DNA from: Acidobacteriota bacterium
GTDB taxonomy: Bacteria > Acidobacteriota > Terriglobia > UBA7540
Assembly: GCA_021838785.1 (NCBI GenBank)
Contig: JAKCCV010000011.1
Span: 55,663 to 119,662, forward strand
DNA length: 64,000 bases
Direction: 5' to 3'
The notes beneath the pieces were generated by a model. That model saw only the letters and a list, made by a program, of their open reading frames with translations, did not search any database and was not told the DNA's origin. The translations under genes were made by a program, and so were the position numbers. Position 1 is the first letter of the stretch. Each line of letters opens with the position of its first letter. This document shows, in pieces, positions 8,669 to 17,578 of this stretch.

Positions 8669-10578
8669 ACATTCGCCCAACGTTCGTGCCAAAGCTCGAA
8701 GCAGAGCAAGGCCCACAAGGCCTTGCGGTGATCGGCCTTTCCTGACCAATGTTCTTCGAGCAGACAACGGACATAGGTCGGATTAAAAAGGCTCTGTTGC
8801 CGCAACCTTTTCGGCTCCAGGACCTGCTCGAGAAGCGGCTTCAGGTCTTCTCGCATCCAGCGCGCGATGGGGACGGAAAAGCCGCGCTTGGGCCGGTTAA
8901 GGATTTTTCGAGGAAGCCACGGCTCCACAGCCTTTTTGAAGATGTATTTGGATTGAAAGCCGTGAACCCGCAGATCGGTCGGCAAGCCGGCGGCAAATTG
9001 AATGAGCCGGTGGTCAAGGAACGGCGTCCGCAGTTCCAACGAACAGGCCATGCTGGCTCGGTCCACTTTGACGAGCAAATCGCCTTCGAGATACAGATGA
9101 AAATCTATGTAGAGAAGCTCGGCAATGGGGTCCTCAAAGCAGGCCCCCTCCAGCACCCGGAACGTGGGCGCCAAGGCCTGCCGGCTGGCGGGCCAGGAAG
9201 CCAGCCGATCCGGTAAAAAAAGCTGATCGAGCTGCTCGGGTGGAAACACTCCAAACCAGCTTTGATGGCGCTCGGGCGGGTTCTTGTCGGCATACGCCAG
9301 AAAGCGTTGTAGGAATACCCCAATGGGGACCGCGCCCGACGAAACCGGCAACCATTTCTGAAGACGCCCCGACAACTGCCGGCGGACGAGCTGGGGCAGC
9401 CGTTGATAATATCCGGCCAGACGCGCTCCCATGTAGGTCGGATAACCTCCGAACAATTCATCTCCGCCTTCGCCGCTCAGTGCCACCTTAATCCGTTGCC
9501 GCGCAAAGCGAGCCAGCAAATAGGTAGGGATGACGGCAGGATCCGCGAGCGGTTCATCAAGGTGATGGAGCAGAGCGTCAAACCCTTCCTTCAGGCTCTC
9601 GAAGTCGGCCGAAAGCACATGATGCCGAGTTTGGAAGTGGCGCGCAACGAACGAGGCAAAAGGCTCTTCATTGAACGACTTTTCTTGAAACGCCAACGCA
9701 AACGTGCTGACATTGCCCGGTGAAAGTTCGCTCATGTTGGCCACCACGGTGGACGAATCAACGCCTCCGCTGAGGAAAACCCCCAAGGGAACATCGCTGA
9801 CCAGCCGAGAAATTGAAGCTTCGCGGATGCGCGTTCGGAGTTCCTCGGTGAGCTGTAACACCTCGCGCCGCGCCGGCCGAGGGAGACCCGGCGGGCGCAA
9901 ATATTTCCGCAAATCCCAGTAACGGCTCAACGACACCTGACCCTTCTCGGCAACCAAAAGGTGGGCAGCGGGCAATTTCCGAATTTCTTGGAAGGCGCTT
10001 TTCGATTCTGGAAAGTAGCCGTAAAGAAAAAATTGGGCGGCCGCTTCGGAATCGAGCCGGCGGCTGATATCAGGAAATTCGAGCAGGGCCTTGATCTCAG
10101 AGGCAAAGACCAGTGTGTTTCCCTGCAACCAATAGTAAAGCGGCTTCTCCCCGGCCCGATCACGGGCTAGAACCAGCCGGCGCGTCCCGGCGTCCCACAG
10201 GGCGATGGCGAACATCCCATTGAGCTGCGTGGCGAATTCAAGCCCCACTTCTTCGTAAAGGTGCGCGATGACTTCCCCGTCGGAACGGGTTCGAAACCGG
10301 TGTCCGCGTTCGCCGAGGCTTGAGGTTAGCTCGCGGTAGTTATAAATTTCCCCGTTGAAGACCAGCTTGATGTTGCCGGATTCGTTGGCCAGGGGTTGGT
10401 CGCCGCTTTCGAGGTCAATGATGCTTAGCCGGCGAATGGCCAACGCCAAGTAGGGAAGTTTTAAGAAGCCGGCGCTGTCGGGACCACGGTGCTCGAGCCG
10501 GCGCGACATGCGCTCGATGGCGACCCCATCCTTGAGAGGGTCTTGTGCCAGGTTGTAAATACCGCAAATGCCGCACAT
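8665..10578 (-). CDS. asnB: Asparagine synthase (glutamine-hydrolysing)
   Basis: A full-length 637-aa class B enzyme. It starts Met-Cys-Gly-Ile-Cys-Gly, so the N-terminal glutaminase nucleophile Cys2 is intact and the enzyme can take ammonia from glutamine. The C-terminal synthetase domain has the PP-loop 'LSGGVDSSTV' and 'LSGEGGDELFGGYP'. AsnB-like proteins of this length are often found in exopolysaccharide clusters, where they amidate sugars or other carboxylates rather than make free asparagine. Here two glycosyltransferase genes lie upstream on the same strand, and a transglutaminase-like gene is coupled downstream by a 4-bp overlap, so a role in modifying an envelope glycan or peptide is as likely as amino-acid synthesis. 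Confidence 0.92.
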   Translation of the reverse strand: MCGICGIYNLAQDPLKDGVAIERMSRRLEHRGPDSAGFLKLPYLALAIRRLSIIDLESGDQPLANESGNIKLVFNGEIYNYRELTSSLGERGHRFRTRSDGEVIAHLYEEVGLEFATQLNGMFAIALWDAGTRRLVLARDRAGEKPLYYWLQGNTLVFASEIKALLEFPDISRRLDSEAAAQFFLYGYFPESKSAFQEIRKLPAAHLLVAEKGQVSLSRYWDLRKYLRPPGLPRPARREVLQLTEELRTRIREASISRLVSDVPLGVFLSGGVDSSTVVANMSELSPGNVSTFALAFQEKSFNEEPFASFVARHFQTRHHVLSADFESLKEGFDALLHHLDEPLADPAVIPTYLLARFARQRIKVALSGEGGDELFGGYPTYMGARLAGYYQRLPQLVRRQLSGRLQKWLPVSSGAVPIGVFLQRFLAYADKNPPERHQSWFGVFPPEQLDQLFLPDRLASWPASRQALAPTFRVLEGACFEDPIAELLYIDFHLYLEGDLLVKVDRASMACSLELRTPFLDHRLIQFAAGLPTDLRVHGFQSKYIFKKAVEPWLPRKILNRPKRGFSVPIARWMREDLKPLLEQVLEPKRLRQQSLFNPTYVRCLLEEHWSGKADHRKALWALLCFELWHERWANV

Positions 10579-10624
10579 AGAATGAAGCTTGCTCGTCGGA
10601 TGCCGATGTCCAGCCGCCCGAAGT

Positions 10625-12442
10625 TCAACGGGCCGGCATCCTCACCTTCCACACCGTGGTGCCCCAGCCGGTCCAGCGCGGCACGGCCTCCGCTCCGGGT
10701 AAGATCGGAGCTTGCACCCCCCGAGTGATGACCAACGCTGCTCGGCCTCGCCAGTCCTTGGCACGGACCAGTAAGGGATGGCTTGAAGGCCAGCCGAGCG
10801 CTTGGGAGATGCCACGTGGCAGCCATCGTCCCGCCGATTTCGTGCTCATTCTGCGCCATCGGCTGACTTGATAATTGCTGGTCAACTCATCGGCATCCGC
10901 GGTGATCAGCCCGACCGGCCGGCGCAAATAAAATGGAAGGCCTGTTCGGAAATAGTAATAACCGTAAATCGGCCAGTCTTTTTCCGCGCTCTTTTGAATG
11001 GTTGCGGCGAGGGCTCGGCTGGAATTTACCGCGGCGTAAAGCTTGAGCGGCCGGTACCAGCGAAGGATGAGCAAAGGACCAGTAAGGGCCACAACCGCCA
11101 GGGAGGATGGCCCCGCCCATCGTCGTCTTGCTCGACGCATGAGATTGCGGCTCAACATGGCCAACGCGATTACTATCAGGCCCGAGTAGAGAAGCTCAGG
11201 CTTGACCAGCGGGAGCACATCGGGCGGAAGTTTATGTGCGAGGCGCGATCCGTGAGCCGCATACCCCCAGAGTTGCCAGGCGACAAGCCCCGTCAATCCT
11301 AGCAGGATAAGCGCCACAAAACCTCCGGTCATCCAGCCCGGCAAATGCCCATGGGCCGCGCTTTCCGCTTCCGTCCATACCTTTCCCACCAGGAGGCTGA
11401 GAGGTACGGTCGCTGGAAGGAAATAACCGGGCAATTTGGATTGGGAGATGGAAAAGAATACGAAGATTACTCCCACCCAGCAAACCAGAAAGAGGTTCGG
11501 TGCGCCGTCTTCATGCAACAACTCTCTCCATCTTCTAATTCGTCCCAAACCGCAGGCTAAGAGGAAAAAACTCCACGGAAGGAATCCCGCCAGATAAACC
11601 GGAAGGTAATAAAGTGGGCTTCCTTGGCGGTGCGCGCTCGAGGTCGCGAAGCGGCGCAGGCTCTCATCCCAAAGCGCGTAGCGCGGAAAATCCGGGTGGC
11701 GAATGCTCACGACCACAAACCACGGCAAGACGATAGCTGCGAAAACCGCTAACCCCCATTTCCAGTGAAGCTTCTGGATTTCTCGAAGACGTCCCCGCAG
11801 CGCCCAATAAGCAAAAACCACGAGCGCGGGAAGAAGAAAGCCGACGGGACCCTTGGTGAGGGTGGCCAAACCCATCGCCGCAAACGCTGACACATCGGCG
11901 AGAACCGACCTCGATGCGGCGCCCTCGTTGAGCCAGAAGCAGAGGAGCGCAAGCGTCACCCACAATGTCAGTAACATGTCGAAGATGACCAGCCGCGCAA
12001 AGACCATGACCAGCGGGGCGGTGGCAAAAATGATCCCGCTGCGAAGAGCCACTGAGCCGCTGAACATACGCTTTGCCAGGTATCCGGTCAGCAACAGCAC
12101 CGCGAGGGCCGCGAGCGCCGAGGGCAATCGAGCCGCCCATGCCGAGAGGCCAAAGAGCTTGAATGAGCCCGCCATCCACCAAAACAACATGGGCGGTTTA
12201 TCCAAGTACACCAGTCCGTCGTAATGCGGCGTGAGCCAGCGGCCCAGCGCCAGCATCTCCCGCCCCACCTCCGCGTTGCGTCCTTCGTCGGGTTCGAGGA
12301 GGGGCAGGCGGCCAAGCCCCAAGAAGAAGCTGGCGTAGGCGGTCACCAGCAGAATGAACCCATTCCGCCACGTCGGCCACGATCGAAGCTCGGATGGCCA
12401 AGCAGACGACGGTTGAGGTTGGGTCGGGACGTCGGCGCTCAA
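10625..12442 (-). CDS. ArnT/PMT-like membrane glycosyltransferase (GT39/GT83 type)
   Basis: About 605 aa, polytopic. Near the N-terminus it has a helix followed by 'PLLEPDEGRNAEVGREML'; the Asp-Glu pair in the first periplasmic loop is the catalytic/metal-binding signature of polyprenyl-phosphate-sugar transferases such as ArnT and PMT. At least ten hydrophobic helices follow, then a soluble C-terminal domain. Such enzymes move a sugar from a lipid carrier to an outer-envelope acceptor. The adjacent GT2 gene could make the lipid-linked donor. The start is uncertain: the frame is open to a position overlapping the GT2 gene by 143 bp; the TTG at 12442, just past the GT2 stop, is chosen for lack of a better site. 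Confidence 0.82.
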   Translation of the reverse strand: MSADVPTQPQPSSAWPSELRSWPTWRNGFILLVTAYASFFLGLGRLPLLEPDEGRNAEVGREMLALGRWLTPHYDGLVYLDKPPMLFWWMAGSFKLFGLSAWAARLPSALAALAVLLLTGYLAKRMFSGSVALRSGIIFATAPLVMVFARLVIFDMLLTLWVTLALLCFWLNEGAASRSVLADVSAFAAMGLATLTKGPVGFLLPALVVFAYWALRGRLREIQKLHWKWGLAVFAAIVLPWFVVVSIRHPDFPRYALWDESLRRFATSSAHRQGSPLYYLPVYLAGFLPWSFFLLACGLGRIRRWRELLHEDGAPNLFLVCWVGVIFVFFSISQSKLPGYFLPATVPLSLLVGKVWTEAESAAHGHLPGWMTGGFVALILLGLTGLVAWQLWGYAAHGSRLAHKLPPDVLPLVKPELLYSGLIVIALAMLSRNLMRRARRRWAGPSSLAVVALTGPLLILRWYRPLKLYAAVNSSRALAATIQKSAEKDWPIYGYYYFRTGLPFYLRRPVGLITADADELTSNYQVSRWRRMSTKSAGRWLPRGISQALGWPSSHPLLVRAKDWRGRAALVITRGVQAPILPGAEAVPRWTGWGTTVWKVRMPAR

Positions 12443-12470
12443 GAAAGTATGGGAGAGCTGCTCATCATTT

Positions 12471-13268
12471 CTACGACGCGGGGGCTGCGTTGCCTCGAGC
12501 CCCGGCCTTTGAAGACACGAGCTCGAGCGGTGCCTGGGTTGGCGACTCCTCCAATTCCAGCACCGATTCAAAATCAATCCGGTTCTTTCGCATCCATCGA
12601 ACCGCCTGCACATCGCCCAGCCCCTTAAGGAGCCGGCCCCACGTTCCGTATTTCGTTTTTCCAGCCCGGCGAGGATAGTGGCTCACCGGCACTTGGGTCA
12701 CTCGGTAGCCGCGTATTTTGAGCAAGGTAGGAAGAAAACGGTGGAGTCCCGTGTAAAGCTCCAGGTGCTCGACACACTCCCGCCGAAAGGCTTTCAACGT
12801 GCAGCCCGTATCCAAAATGTCATCGCCGGTCATCCAGTTGCGATACCCATTGGCAATGCGGGACGAAATGCGCCTCCACCATCCATCCTGCCGATGGACA
12901 CGAAACCCGCAGACGGCATCCCACTCCGCTAGCATTTTCACCAGACGAGGGATATCCGCCGGGTCGTTTTGCAAATCACCGTCGAGGGTGACCACAGCCC
13001 GACCGCGGGCTAATCGAAAGCCCGCTGTGATTGCAGCCGTCTGTCCAAGATTCGAGCGAAAATGGGCAATGCGAATCCTTCCATCTTTCTGCTGAGCCCG
13101 TCGAAGTGCTTCGAGGGTCCCATCGGTGCTGCCGTCGTCCACAAACAGGAACTCTATCTCGTCCGGCCAGCCGTCCAGACTCTCTTTCAGCCGGTCAACA
13201 AGCGGCTGAATGTTGGGTTCTTCATTGAAGACGGGAATGACAATCGAGAGACTTCGTGTGACGCCCAT
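12471..13268 (-). CDS. GT2 glycosyltransferase, dolichyl/polyprenyl-phosphate sugar synthase-like
   Basis: A 265-aa GT-A fold enzyme beginning 'LSIVIPVFNEEPN'. It has the nucleotide-binding 'VDDGSTDGT', the DxD-type 'LDGDLQNDP', and an acceptor motif region 'GCTLKAFRRE'. It lacks C-terminal membrane helices, as in DPM1-like proteins that transfer a sugar from a nucleotide donor to a polyprenyl phosphate. It is the first gene of the minus-strand run GT2, ArnT-like, asnB, transglutaminase-like, and would supply the lipid-linked sugar for the ArnT-like enzyme. Confidence 0.88.
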   Translation of the reverse strand: MGVTRSLSIVIPVFNEEPNIQPLVDRLKESLDGWPDEIEFLFVDDGSTDGTLEALRRAQQKDGRIRIAHFRSNLGQTAAITAGFRLARGRAVVTLDGDLQNDPADIPRLVKMLAEWDAVCGFRVHRQDGWWRRISSRIANGYRNWMTGDDILDTGCTLKAFRRECVEHLELYTGLHRFLPTLLKIRGYRVTQVPVSHYPRRAGKTKYGTWGRLLKGLGDVQAVRWMRKNRIDFESVLELEESPTQAPLELVSSKAGARGNAAPAS

Positions 13269-13454
13269 TATTGACCGGTGGTCCGTCTTGGCCGATAAAC
13301 CCGTGCTGCCCTGGCCTCAAAGGACGAGTTTCCTTGCCTCCCAGCTCATTCTACCATTGTTGGACCAAGTGACTCCGAAAATTCCAACTGCCGGTTGCCG
13401 GCAACGCTGGACTTCACCCGAAGAAAGGGCTACATTCAGCAAAGGCTGCTAATC

Positions 13455-13476
13455 CCCAGCCGGAAGGCCGGCTGGG
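13455..13476 (+). promoter_or_regulatory. Perfect hairpin in the leader of the BON lipoprotein gene
   Basis: CCCAGCCGG, an AAGG tetraloop and CCGGCTGGG form a perfect 9-bp stem ending 29 nt before the ATG at 13506. No T-run follows, so it is unlikely to be a terminator. It may stabilise the mRNA or shape ribosome access. Confidence 0.35.
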
Positions 13477-13505
13477 AAGCTAAGTCGAGAGTCAAGGAGT
13501 TGGAT

Positions 13506-14516
13506 ATGCCAAGACGCAATTTCCGTTCGGCGACCTTGATCGTGGGTGTTCTTCTAACCATGTCGGGGTGCAGTTACTTCCACAGTGCTCAAACCCCGGA
13601 CGACAACGCGATTACCTCCGCTATTCAGGCCAAGTTGTTTCAGGACCCACAGTTGAAGCGGGAGAATATCCAAGTGGTTTCGCAGAAAGGCGTGGTCGTA
13701 CTGTCGGGTACGGTGTCGAGTAGCGGTGAAAAGGCGCAGGCCGAGCAACTGGCCAATTCGGTCAGCGGGGTGAAGCAGGTCATTGATGAGCTCGCCGTCG
13801 GTTCCTCTTCTCGCGCGAGCGAGGCGGAGGCCAATCCTGCGCCCGTCCCGCGCGAACCTTCGCGACAAGTCCGAAGGCGTTCGAGCCAGGCGGCAGGGGC
13901 GCCCGCCGGCTCAGCGGCGGAGTCATCCGCTCCCACCGAGAGCCCGACGGCTGCACAGCCAGCCGCATCCTCCGCTCCAGCTCCACCGCCCCAGCCCGTC
14001 ACCATCACCCTGCCGGCGGGAACGTCCATTAGCGTCCGAACAATTGACCAGGTGGACTCCGCGAAAAATCATGTGGGGGATATTATTCACGCCAGCATCG
14101 CAGCGCCTGTGATTCAGAGTGGGCAGGTTGTCATTCCCCAGGACGCGAATGCTGAATTGCGGGTGACACAAGTTGCCAGCGCCGGCCACATCAAGGGCCG
14201 CTCGGAGGTCCAGTTGAAGCTCGTCAGTGTTTCCGCAGGAGGAGTCAAATATCCTGTGGTTTCTTCCGCCTACTTGGTTCAGGGAGCCTCGCGGGGCAAG
14301 CGCAGCGCTGAAACGATCGGCGGCGGCGCGGCACTGGGCGCGCTGATTGGCGCCCTCGCTGGTCACGGCAAGGGTGCAGCCATTGGTGCCGCTGTAGGAG
14401 CCGGCGCGGGGACGGCCGTTCAGGAAACTACCCATGCGCAGGAGGCCGTCATACCTTCGGAAACCAAGATTAATTTCACGCTTCGCCAACCCCTGGCCGT
14501 GACCTCGAATCCTTGA
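13506..14516 (+). CDS. BON-domain lipoprotein with glycine-zipper C-terminal region
   Basis: 336 aa from the ATG at 13506, which has AAGGAG (13494-13499) at good spacing. Lipobox 'LTMSGC' with Cys22. Residues about 30-95 form a BON domain ('ITSAIQAKLFQDPQLK', 'VVVLSGTVSS', 'GVKQVIDEL'), a fold tied to membrane or osmoprotection functions. A Pro/Ala/Ser-rich linker follows, then a beta-rich domain ('LPAGTSISVRTIDQVDS') and a glycine-zipper stretch ('GGGAALGALIGALAG', 'GAAIGAAVGAGAGTAV') able to associate with membranes. Probably an envelope-stability protein facing the periplasm. Confidence 0.82.
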   Translation: MPRRNFRSATLIVGVLLTMSGCSYFHSAQTPDDNAITSAIQAKLFQDPQLKRENIQVVSQKGVVVLSGTVSSSGEKAQAEQLANSVSGVKQVIDELAVGSSSRASEAEANPAPVPREPSRQVRRRSSQAAGAPAGSAAESSAPTESPTAAQPAASSAPAPPPQPVTITLPAGTSISVRTIDQVDSAKNHVGDIIHASIAAPVIQSGQVVIPQDANAELRVTQVASAGHIKGRSEVQLKLVSVSAGGVKYPVVSSAYLVQGASRGKRSAETIGGGAALGALIGALAGHGKGAAIGAAVGAGAGTAVQETTHAQEAVIPSETKINFTLRQPLAVTSNP

Positions 14517-14988
14517 CTCGCCGCGGCCGGCTTTGCGCCCCAGTTTGTGCCACCCGACTCAGCAATGAACCACGGCGAGTGAAGCATAAGAAGGTTGGCC
14601 GTCATGCATCCGCGTCTGTCGCTGGCAACGCCGCGCTGGAAGTTCTATCGGCTGGCCGGCAAGCTAATGCGACACGCCCGCCTTTAGGCACTGCACATAA
14701 AATCTGACGCCGAGAAAGGGTGGCTCTTGCCATCGGCGCGGCTGGCCTGCGCCGGGCTGGGAGGATGACCGGCAGGGAGGCCGTCGAGGCAGCGAAGATC
14801 TCAGGGGGAGCGGGGAAAGGTCCGAAACCAAACCTGCTGAAGAGGGGCCAAGCACGTTTTCAACTTCAATTTTCAGCACGAAATGTTGAAGCGCTGGGCG
14901 TGCGACTTGGCCGTTCGGGTCGGCCAGACATTGCCGAGCAATGATGGTATGTTAATTGTTTCGCTTACTGGGAGGATGCAGCGCTCTG
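14517..14988. other. 472-bp intergenic region before aroB
   Basis: No coding frame with plausible composition or ribosome site is seen on either strand. The only clear signal is GGGAGG (14970-14975), 13 nt ahead of the aroB ATG. The aroB promoter must lie here but I could not place it. Confidence 0.4.
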
Positions 14989-16071
14989 ATGGAACGCCTG
15001 ACCGTAAAGTCCAGACACTTCTGTTACAGCATCGTCGTGGGTCGCGGTGCGTGGAGCGCGCTGGATTCGGCGGCGCTCGAAGCTTACTCTTCCGTTTTTA
15101 TCCTGACTGAACCTGCCTTGTGGCGGCGATGGGGCAGGGCGTTTTTTCGCGCCAGCAAATTGAAGTCGGCGCGCGTGATCCACGTGCCCTCCGGCGAAGC
15201 CTCGAAATCCTTAGCCCGCGTTGAACGCATTGCCTTGAAGCTGGCCGCGTGGGGCGCTGACCGGCGCTCGCTGTTGATAGCCTTCGGCGGCGGCGTCATC
15301 GGCGACCTGGGCGGGTTTGTGGCTTCCACCTACATGCGCGGGATAGATTACCTTCAGGTGCCGACCACGGTCGTGGCGCAGGTGGATAGCGCTATCGGGG
15401 GCAAAACAGCCGTGGACGTCGGTGCTGCCAAGAACCTCGTCGGCACGTTTTACCCGCCGCGCATGGTGTTGGCTGAACCGATGGTGTTGAGTTCGCTGCC
15501 GCTGAGGACGTTCCGGTCCGGCTTTTATGAGGTAGCCAAGCACGCCCTGCTTTCCGGGCCGGCCTTTTTCACCGATTTAGAACGCCTTCTGACGACGCTC
15601 CGGCCTGAGCACGCGACCTCGCTAAAACCGTTGATTGCCCGTGCCGCTCAGGTGAAGGTGAAAATCGTCAATCGGGACGAACGCGAATCGGATCTTCGGC
15701 GGGTTTTGAATTTGGGGCACACCTTCGGCCACGCGATCGAGGCGGCAACCGGTTATCGGCGACTTCTGCACGGCGAGGCCGTCGGATGGGGTTTGCTGGG
15801 GGTCACCTATCTGGCGGAGCGTTTGGGCGTTTTGGCGAAGGATGAAGGGTTACGCATCCGCGAACTGGTCCGGCAAATAGGTCCGCTGCCGTCCATTTCC
15901 GACCTACGCCCGGCGCGCGTCCTCCACCTGCTGGGCCACGACAAAAAAACCGTTCGCGGACAGGTGCATTGGGTTGTGCCGGAGCGAATCGGCAAGGTGC
16001 GAATCATGTCCGACGTTCCTCTCGAGACGGCTGCCGCCGCCTTTCGCGATCTCCGGCGAGCGATTCCGTGA
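14989..16071 (+). CDS. aroB: 3-dehydroquinate synthase
   Basis: 360 aa. Converts DAHP to 3-dehydroquinate, the second step of the shikimate pathway. NAD-binding 'AFGGGVIGDLGGFVASTYMR', substrate/metal motifs 'PTTVVAQVDSAIGGKTAVD', 'KNLVGTFYPP', and zinc ligands in 'NLGHTFGHAIE' and 'LLHGEAVGWG' are all present. The ATG at 14989 is preferred to a TTG at 14956 because it follows a Shine-Dalgarno and starts where homologues do. The stop overlaps the GTG of the next gene (GTGA), so aroB and the quinone methyltransferase gene are translationally coupled, linking chorismate supply to menaquinone synthesis. Confidence 0.95.
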   Translation: MERLTVKSRHFCYSIVVGRGAWSALDSAALEAYSSVFILTEPALWRRWGRAFFRASKLKSARVIHVPSGEASKSLARVERIALKLAAWGADRRSLLIAFGGGVIGDLGGFVASTYMRGIDYLQVPTTVVAQVDSAIGGKTAVDVGAAKNLVGTFYPPRMVLAEPMVLSSLPLRTFRSGFYEVAKHALLSGPAFFTDLERLLTTLRPEHATSLKPLIARAAQVKVKIVNRDERESDLRRVLNLGHTFGHAIEAATGYRRLLHGEAVGWGLLGVTYLAERLGVLAKDEGLRIRELVRQIGPLPSISDLRPARVLHLLGHDKKTVRGQVHWVVPERIGKVRIMSDVPLETAAAAFRDLRRAIP

Positions 16072-16826
16072 CCAACCAGATAGAGCCGCCATACGCCGGG
16101 AGTCCGCTGGGCCGTCCCGACGACCCAGTTTCCACCGCCGCCGAGGTGCGGCGGATGTTCGCCGGAGTGGCACGGCACTACGATTTTTTGAACCACTTCC
16201 TCTCACTGGGGACGGATATTCTGTGGCGCCGTGCGACGGCCAACACCCTGGCCGTGGATTTGGCGCGGCCGGAATCCGTGGTAGCCGACTTGTGCTGCGG
16301 CACGGGCGATTTGTCGCTGGCGCTGGCGCGGCGTTCGGCCGGGCAGGTGGTTGGCGTGGACTTCTGCCATCCCATGCTGGCACGTGCAAGAGAAAAGTCT
16401 GCCGGCCTGCCGCGCTTAGCTTTTGTTGAAGCCGACGCTCTCCGTTTGCCGTTCGCAGACGACCGGTTCGACGCCGTGGCAGTGGCATTTGGGTTTCGCA
16501 ATCTCGCCAATTACCGCCACGGGCTGGCGGAAATGTATCGCATCCTCAAGCCAGGTGGGACGGTGGCCCTCCTGGAATTCTCCCGCGTGCGGAGTGCCGT
16601 GATCGGACCGCTGTTCCGCTTCTATTTCCGCCGCATTCTTCCACGGCTCGGGGGATGGATTTCCGGCGATGCAGCTTCCTACCGCTACTTGCCTGACTCC
16701 GTAGAGCGCTTTCCGGATCAGGATGCTCTGGTCAGGCTCATGCAGGCTACAGGCTTCATCAATGTTCGCTATCGCAACCTAAGCTGGGGAGTGGCCGCTT
16801 TGCACGTAGGCTCGAAGCCGCGTTAA
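16068..16826 (+). CDS. ubiE/menG: Demethylmenaquinone/ubiquinone C-methyltransferase
   Basis: 252 aa from a GTG that overlaps the aroB stop (GTGA). SAM-dependent methyltransferase: motif I 'VADLCCGTGDLSLAL', family signatures 'FAGVARHYDFLNHFLSLG' near the start and 'VAFGFRNLANYRHGLAEM', post-II 'RILKPGGTVALLEFS'. It methylates the quinone ring in the last steps of menaquinone (or ubiquinone) synthesis. Since no ubiquinone genes are visible, menaquinone is the more likely product. Its 3' end overlaps the convergent downstream gene by 4 bp. Confidence 0.94.
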   Translation: MTNQIEPPYAGSPLGRPDDPVSTAAEVRRMFAGVARHYDFLNHFLSLGTDILWRRATANTLAVDLARPESVVADLCCGTGDLSLALARRSAGQVVGVDFCHPMLARAREKSAGLPRLAFVEADALRLPFADDRFDAVAVAFGFRNLANYRHGLAEMYRILKPGGTVALLEFSRVRSAVIGPLFRFYFRRILPRLGGWISGDAASYRYLPDSVERFPDQDALVRLMQATGFINVRYRNLSWGVAALHVGSKPR

Positions 16827-17464
16827 GGGGTTTCGCTCCAGTCGGCGGGGGCACCGCTGGCTTTGAACTCCTGTTTGAGCTCGTCGAGCGCTTTCTGAGC
16901 CTTGGCCGTTGCCGCTTCTTTTTCGGCCAGATCACTCTGCTTGGCGGCGATTTTCTTGCTAAGCGTCGAGATGAGGTTTGGGTTGAGGGTTTGTTGTTTT
17001 TGAAGCTGAAGGAGGCTGAGCTCGTTCTGGTCGAGCGTTTGTTCCTCTTTGGCGCGCGCCAGGCGAGCTCGCGCCTGTCTGAACCGGGCTTGCCAATACG
17101 CCTTGGTTTTCATCTTGCTTTGAGCCGACGAGCCCATGACGGTGCCGAGCGTCGAACTGCCGGCATTGGAGGCGGTTTGAGCCGCTTTCTGCGCCAAGCC
17201 GATGGCCGGATTCCAGGATTGAGGGCCCGAGGCGGCCGTACCCTGCGTTGAGGCCGTGGCGCTTTCGGGTGTGGCGGGCTGCGAAGCGGGGCTGTGGGGA
17301 ATGGTATCGTTGGTGTAAACCTTCACAGGCTTTTTACCTTCCGCTTGCCGCTCGGCGCGCAGCTTGCGCGCAATCTCGCCCAAGGATTGACCTCGAGCCA
17401 CCATCGGCACGAGGAAGAAACTGACCATCCACAGCGTCGCACCGTACGATATTAAGCGCCTCAT
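16823..17464 (-). CDS. Secreted coiled-coil protein with KVYTNDTIP motif (paralogue 1)
   Basis: 213 aa from the ATG at 17464, behind GAGGTGAG. A cleavable signal peptide is likely ('LWMVSFFLVPMVARGQ'). Just after it comes 'SLGEIARKLRAERQAEGKK' and 'VKVYTNDTIP', a motif shared with the next gene on this strand. Residues about 120-205 are strongly heptad-like and charged ('QARFRQARARLARAKEEQ', 'KIAAKQSDLAEKEAATAK'), a likely coiled coil. Family function is unknown to me; proteins with this N-terminal motif recur in Acidobacteriota genomes (recalled, not searched). Confidence 0.75.
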   Translation of the reverse strand: MRRLISYGATLWMVSFFLVPMVARGQSLGEIARKLRAERQAEGKKPVKVYTNDTIPHSPASQPATPESATASTQGTAASGPQSWNPAIGLAQKAAQTASNAGSSTLGTVMGSSAQSKMKTKAYWQARFRQARARLARAKEEQTLDQNELSLLQLQKQQTLNPNLISTLSKKIAAKQSDLAEKEAATAKAQKALDELKQEFKASGAPADWSETP

Positions 17465-17578
17465 AGGCTCACCTCGCTCTATCTCTTCATCACTCGTCGA
17501 ACCCGGCAAGAACGCCGCCTTGTTCCAAACACGGTGGGCAAGATAGGCGCTTCGCGACGGCGTGTGGCCTTCGCGAAG

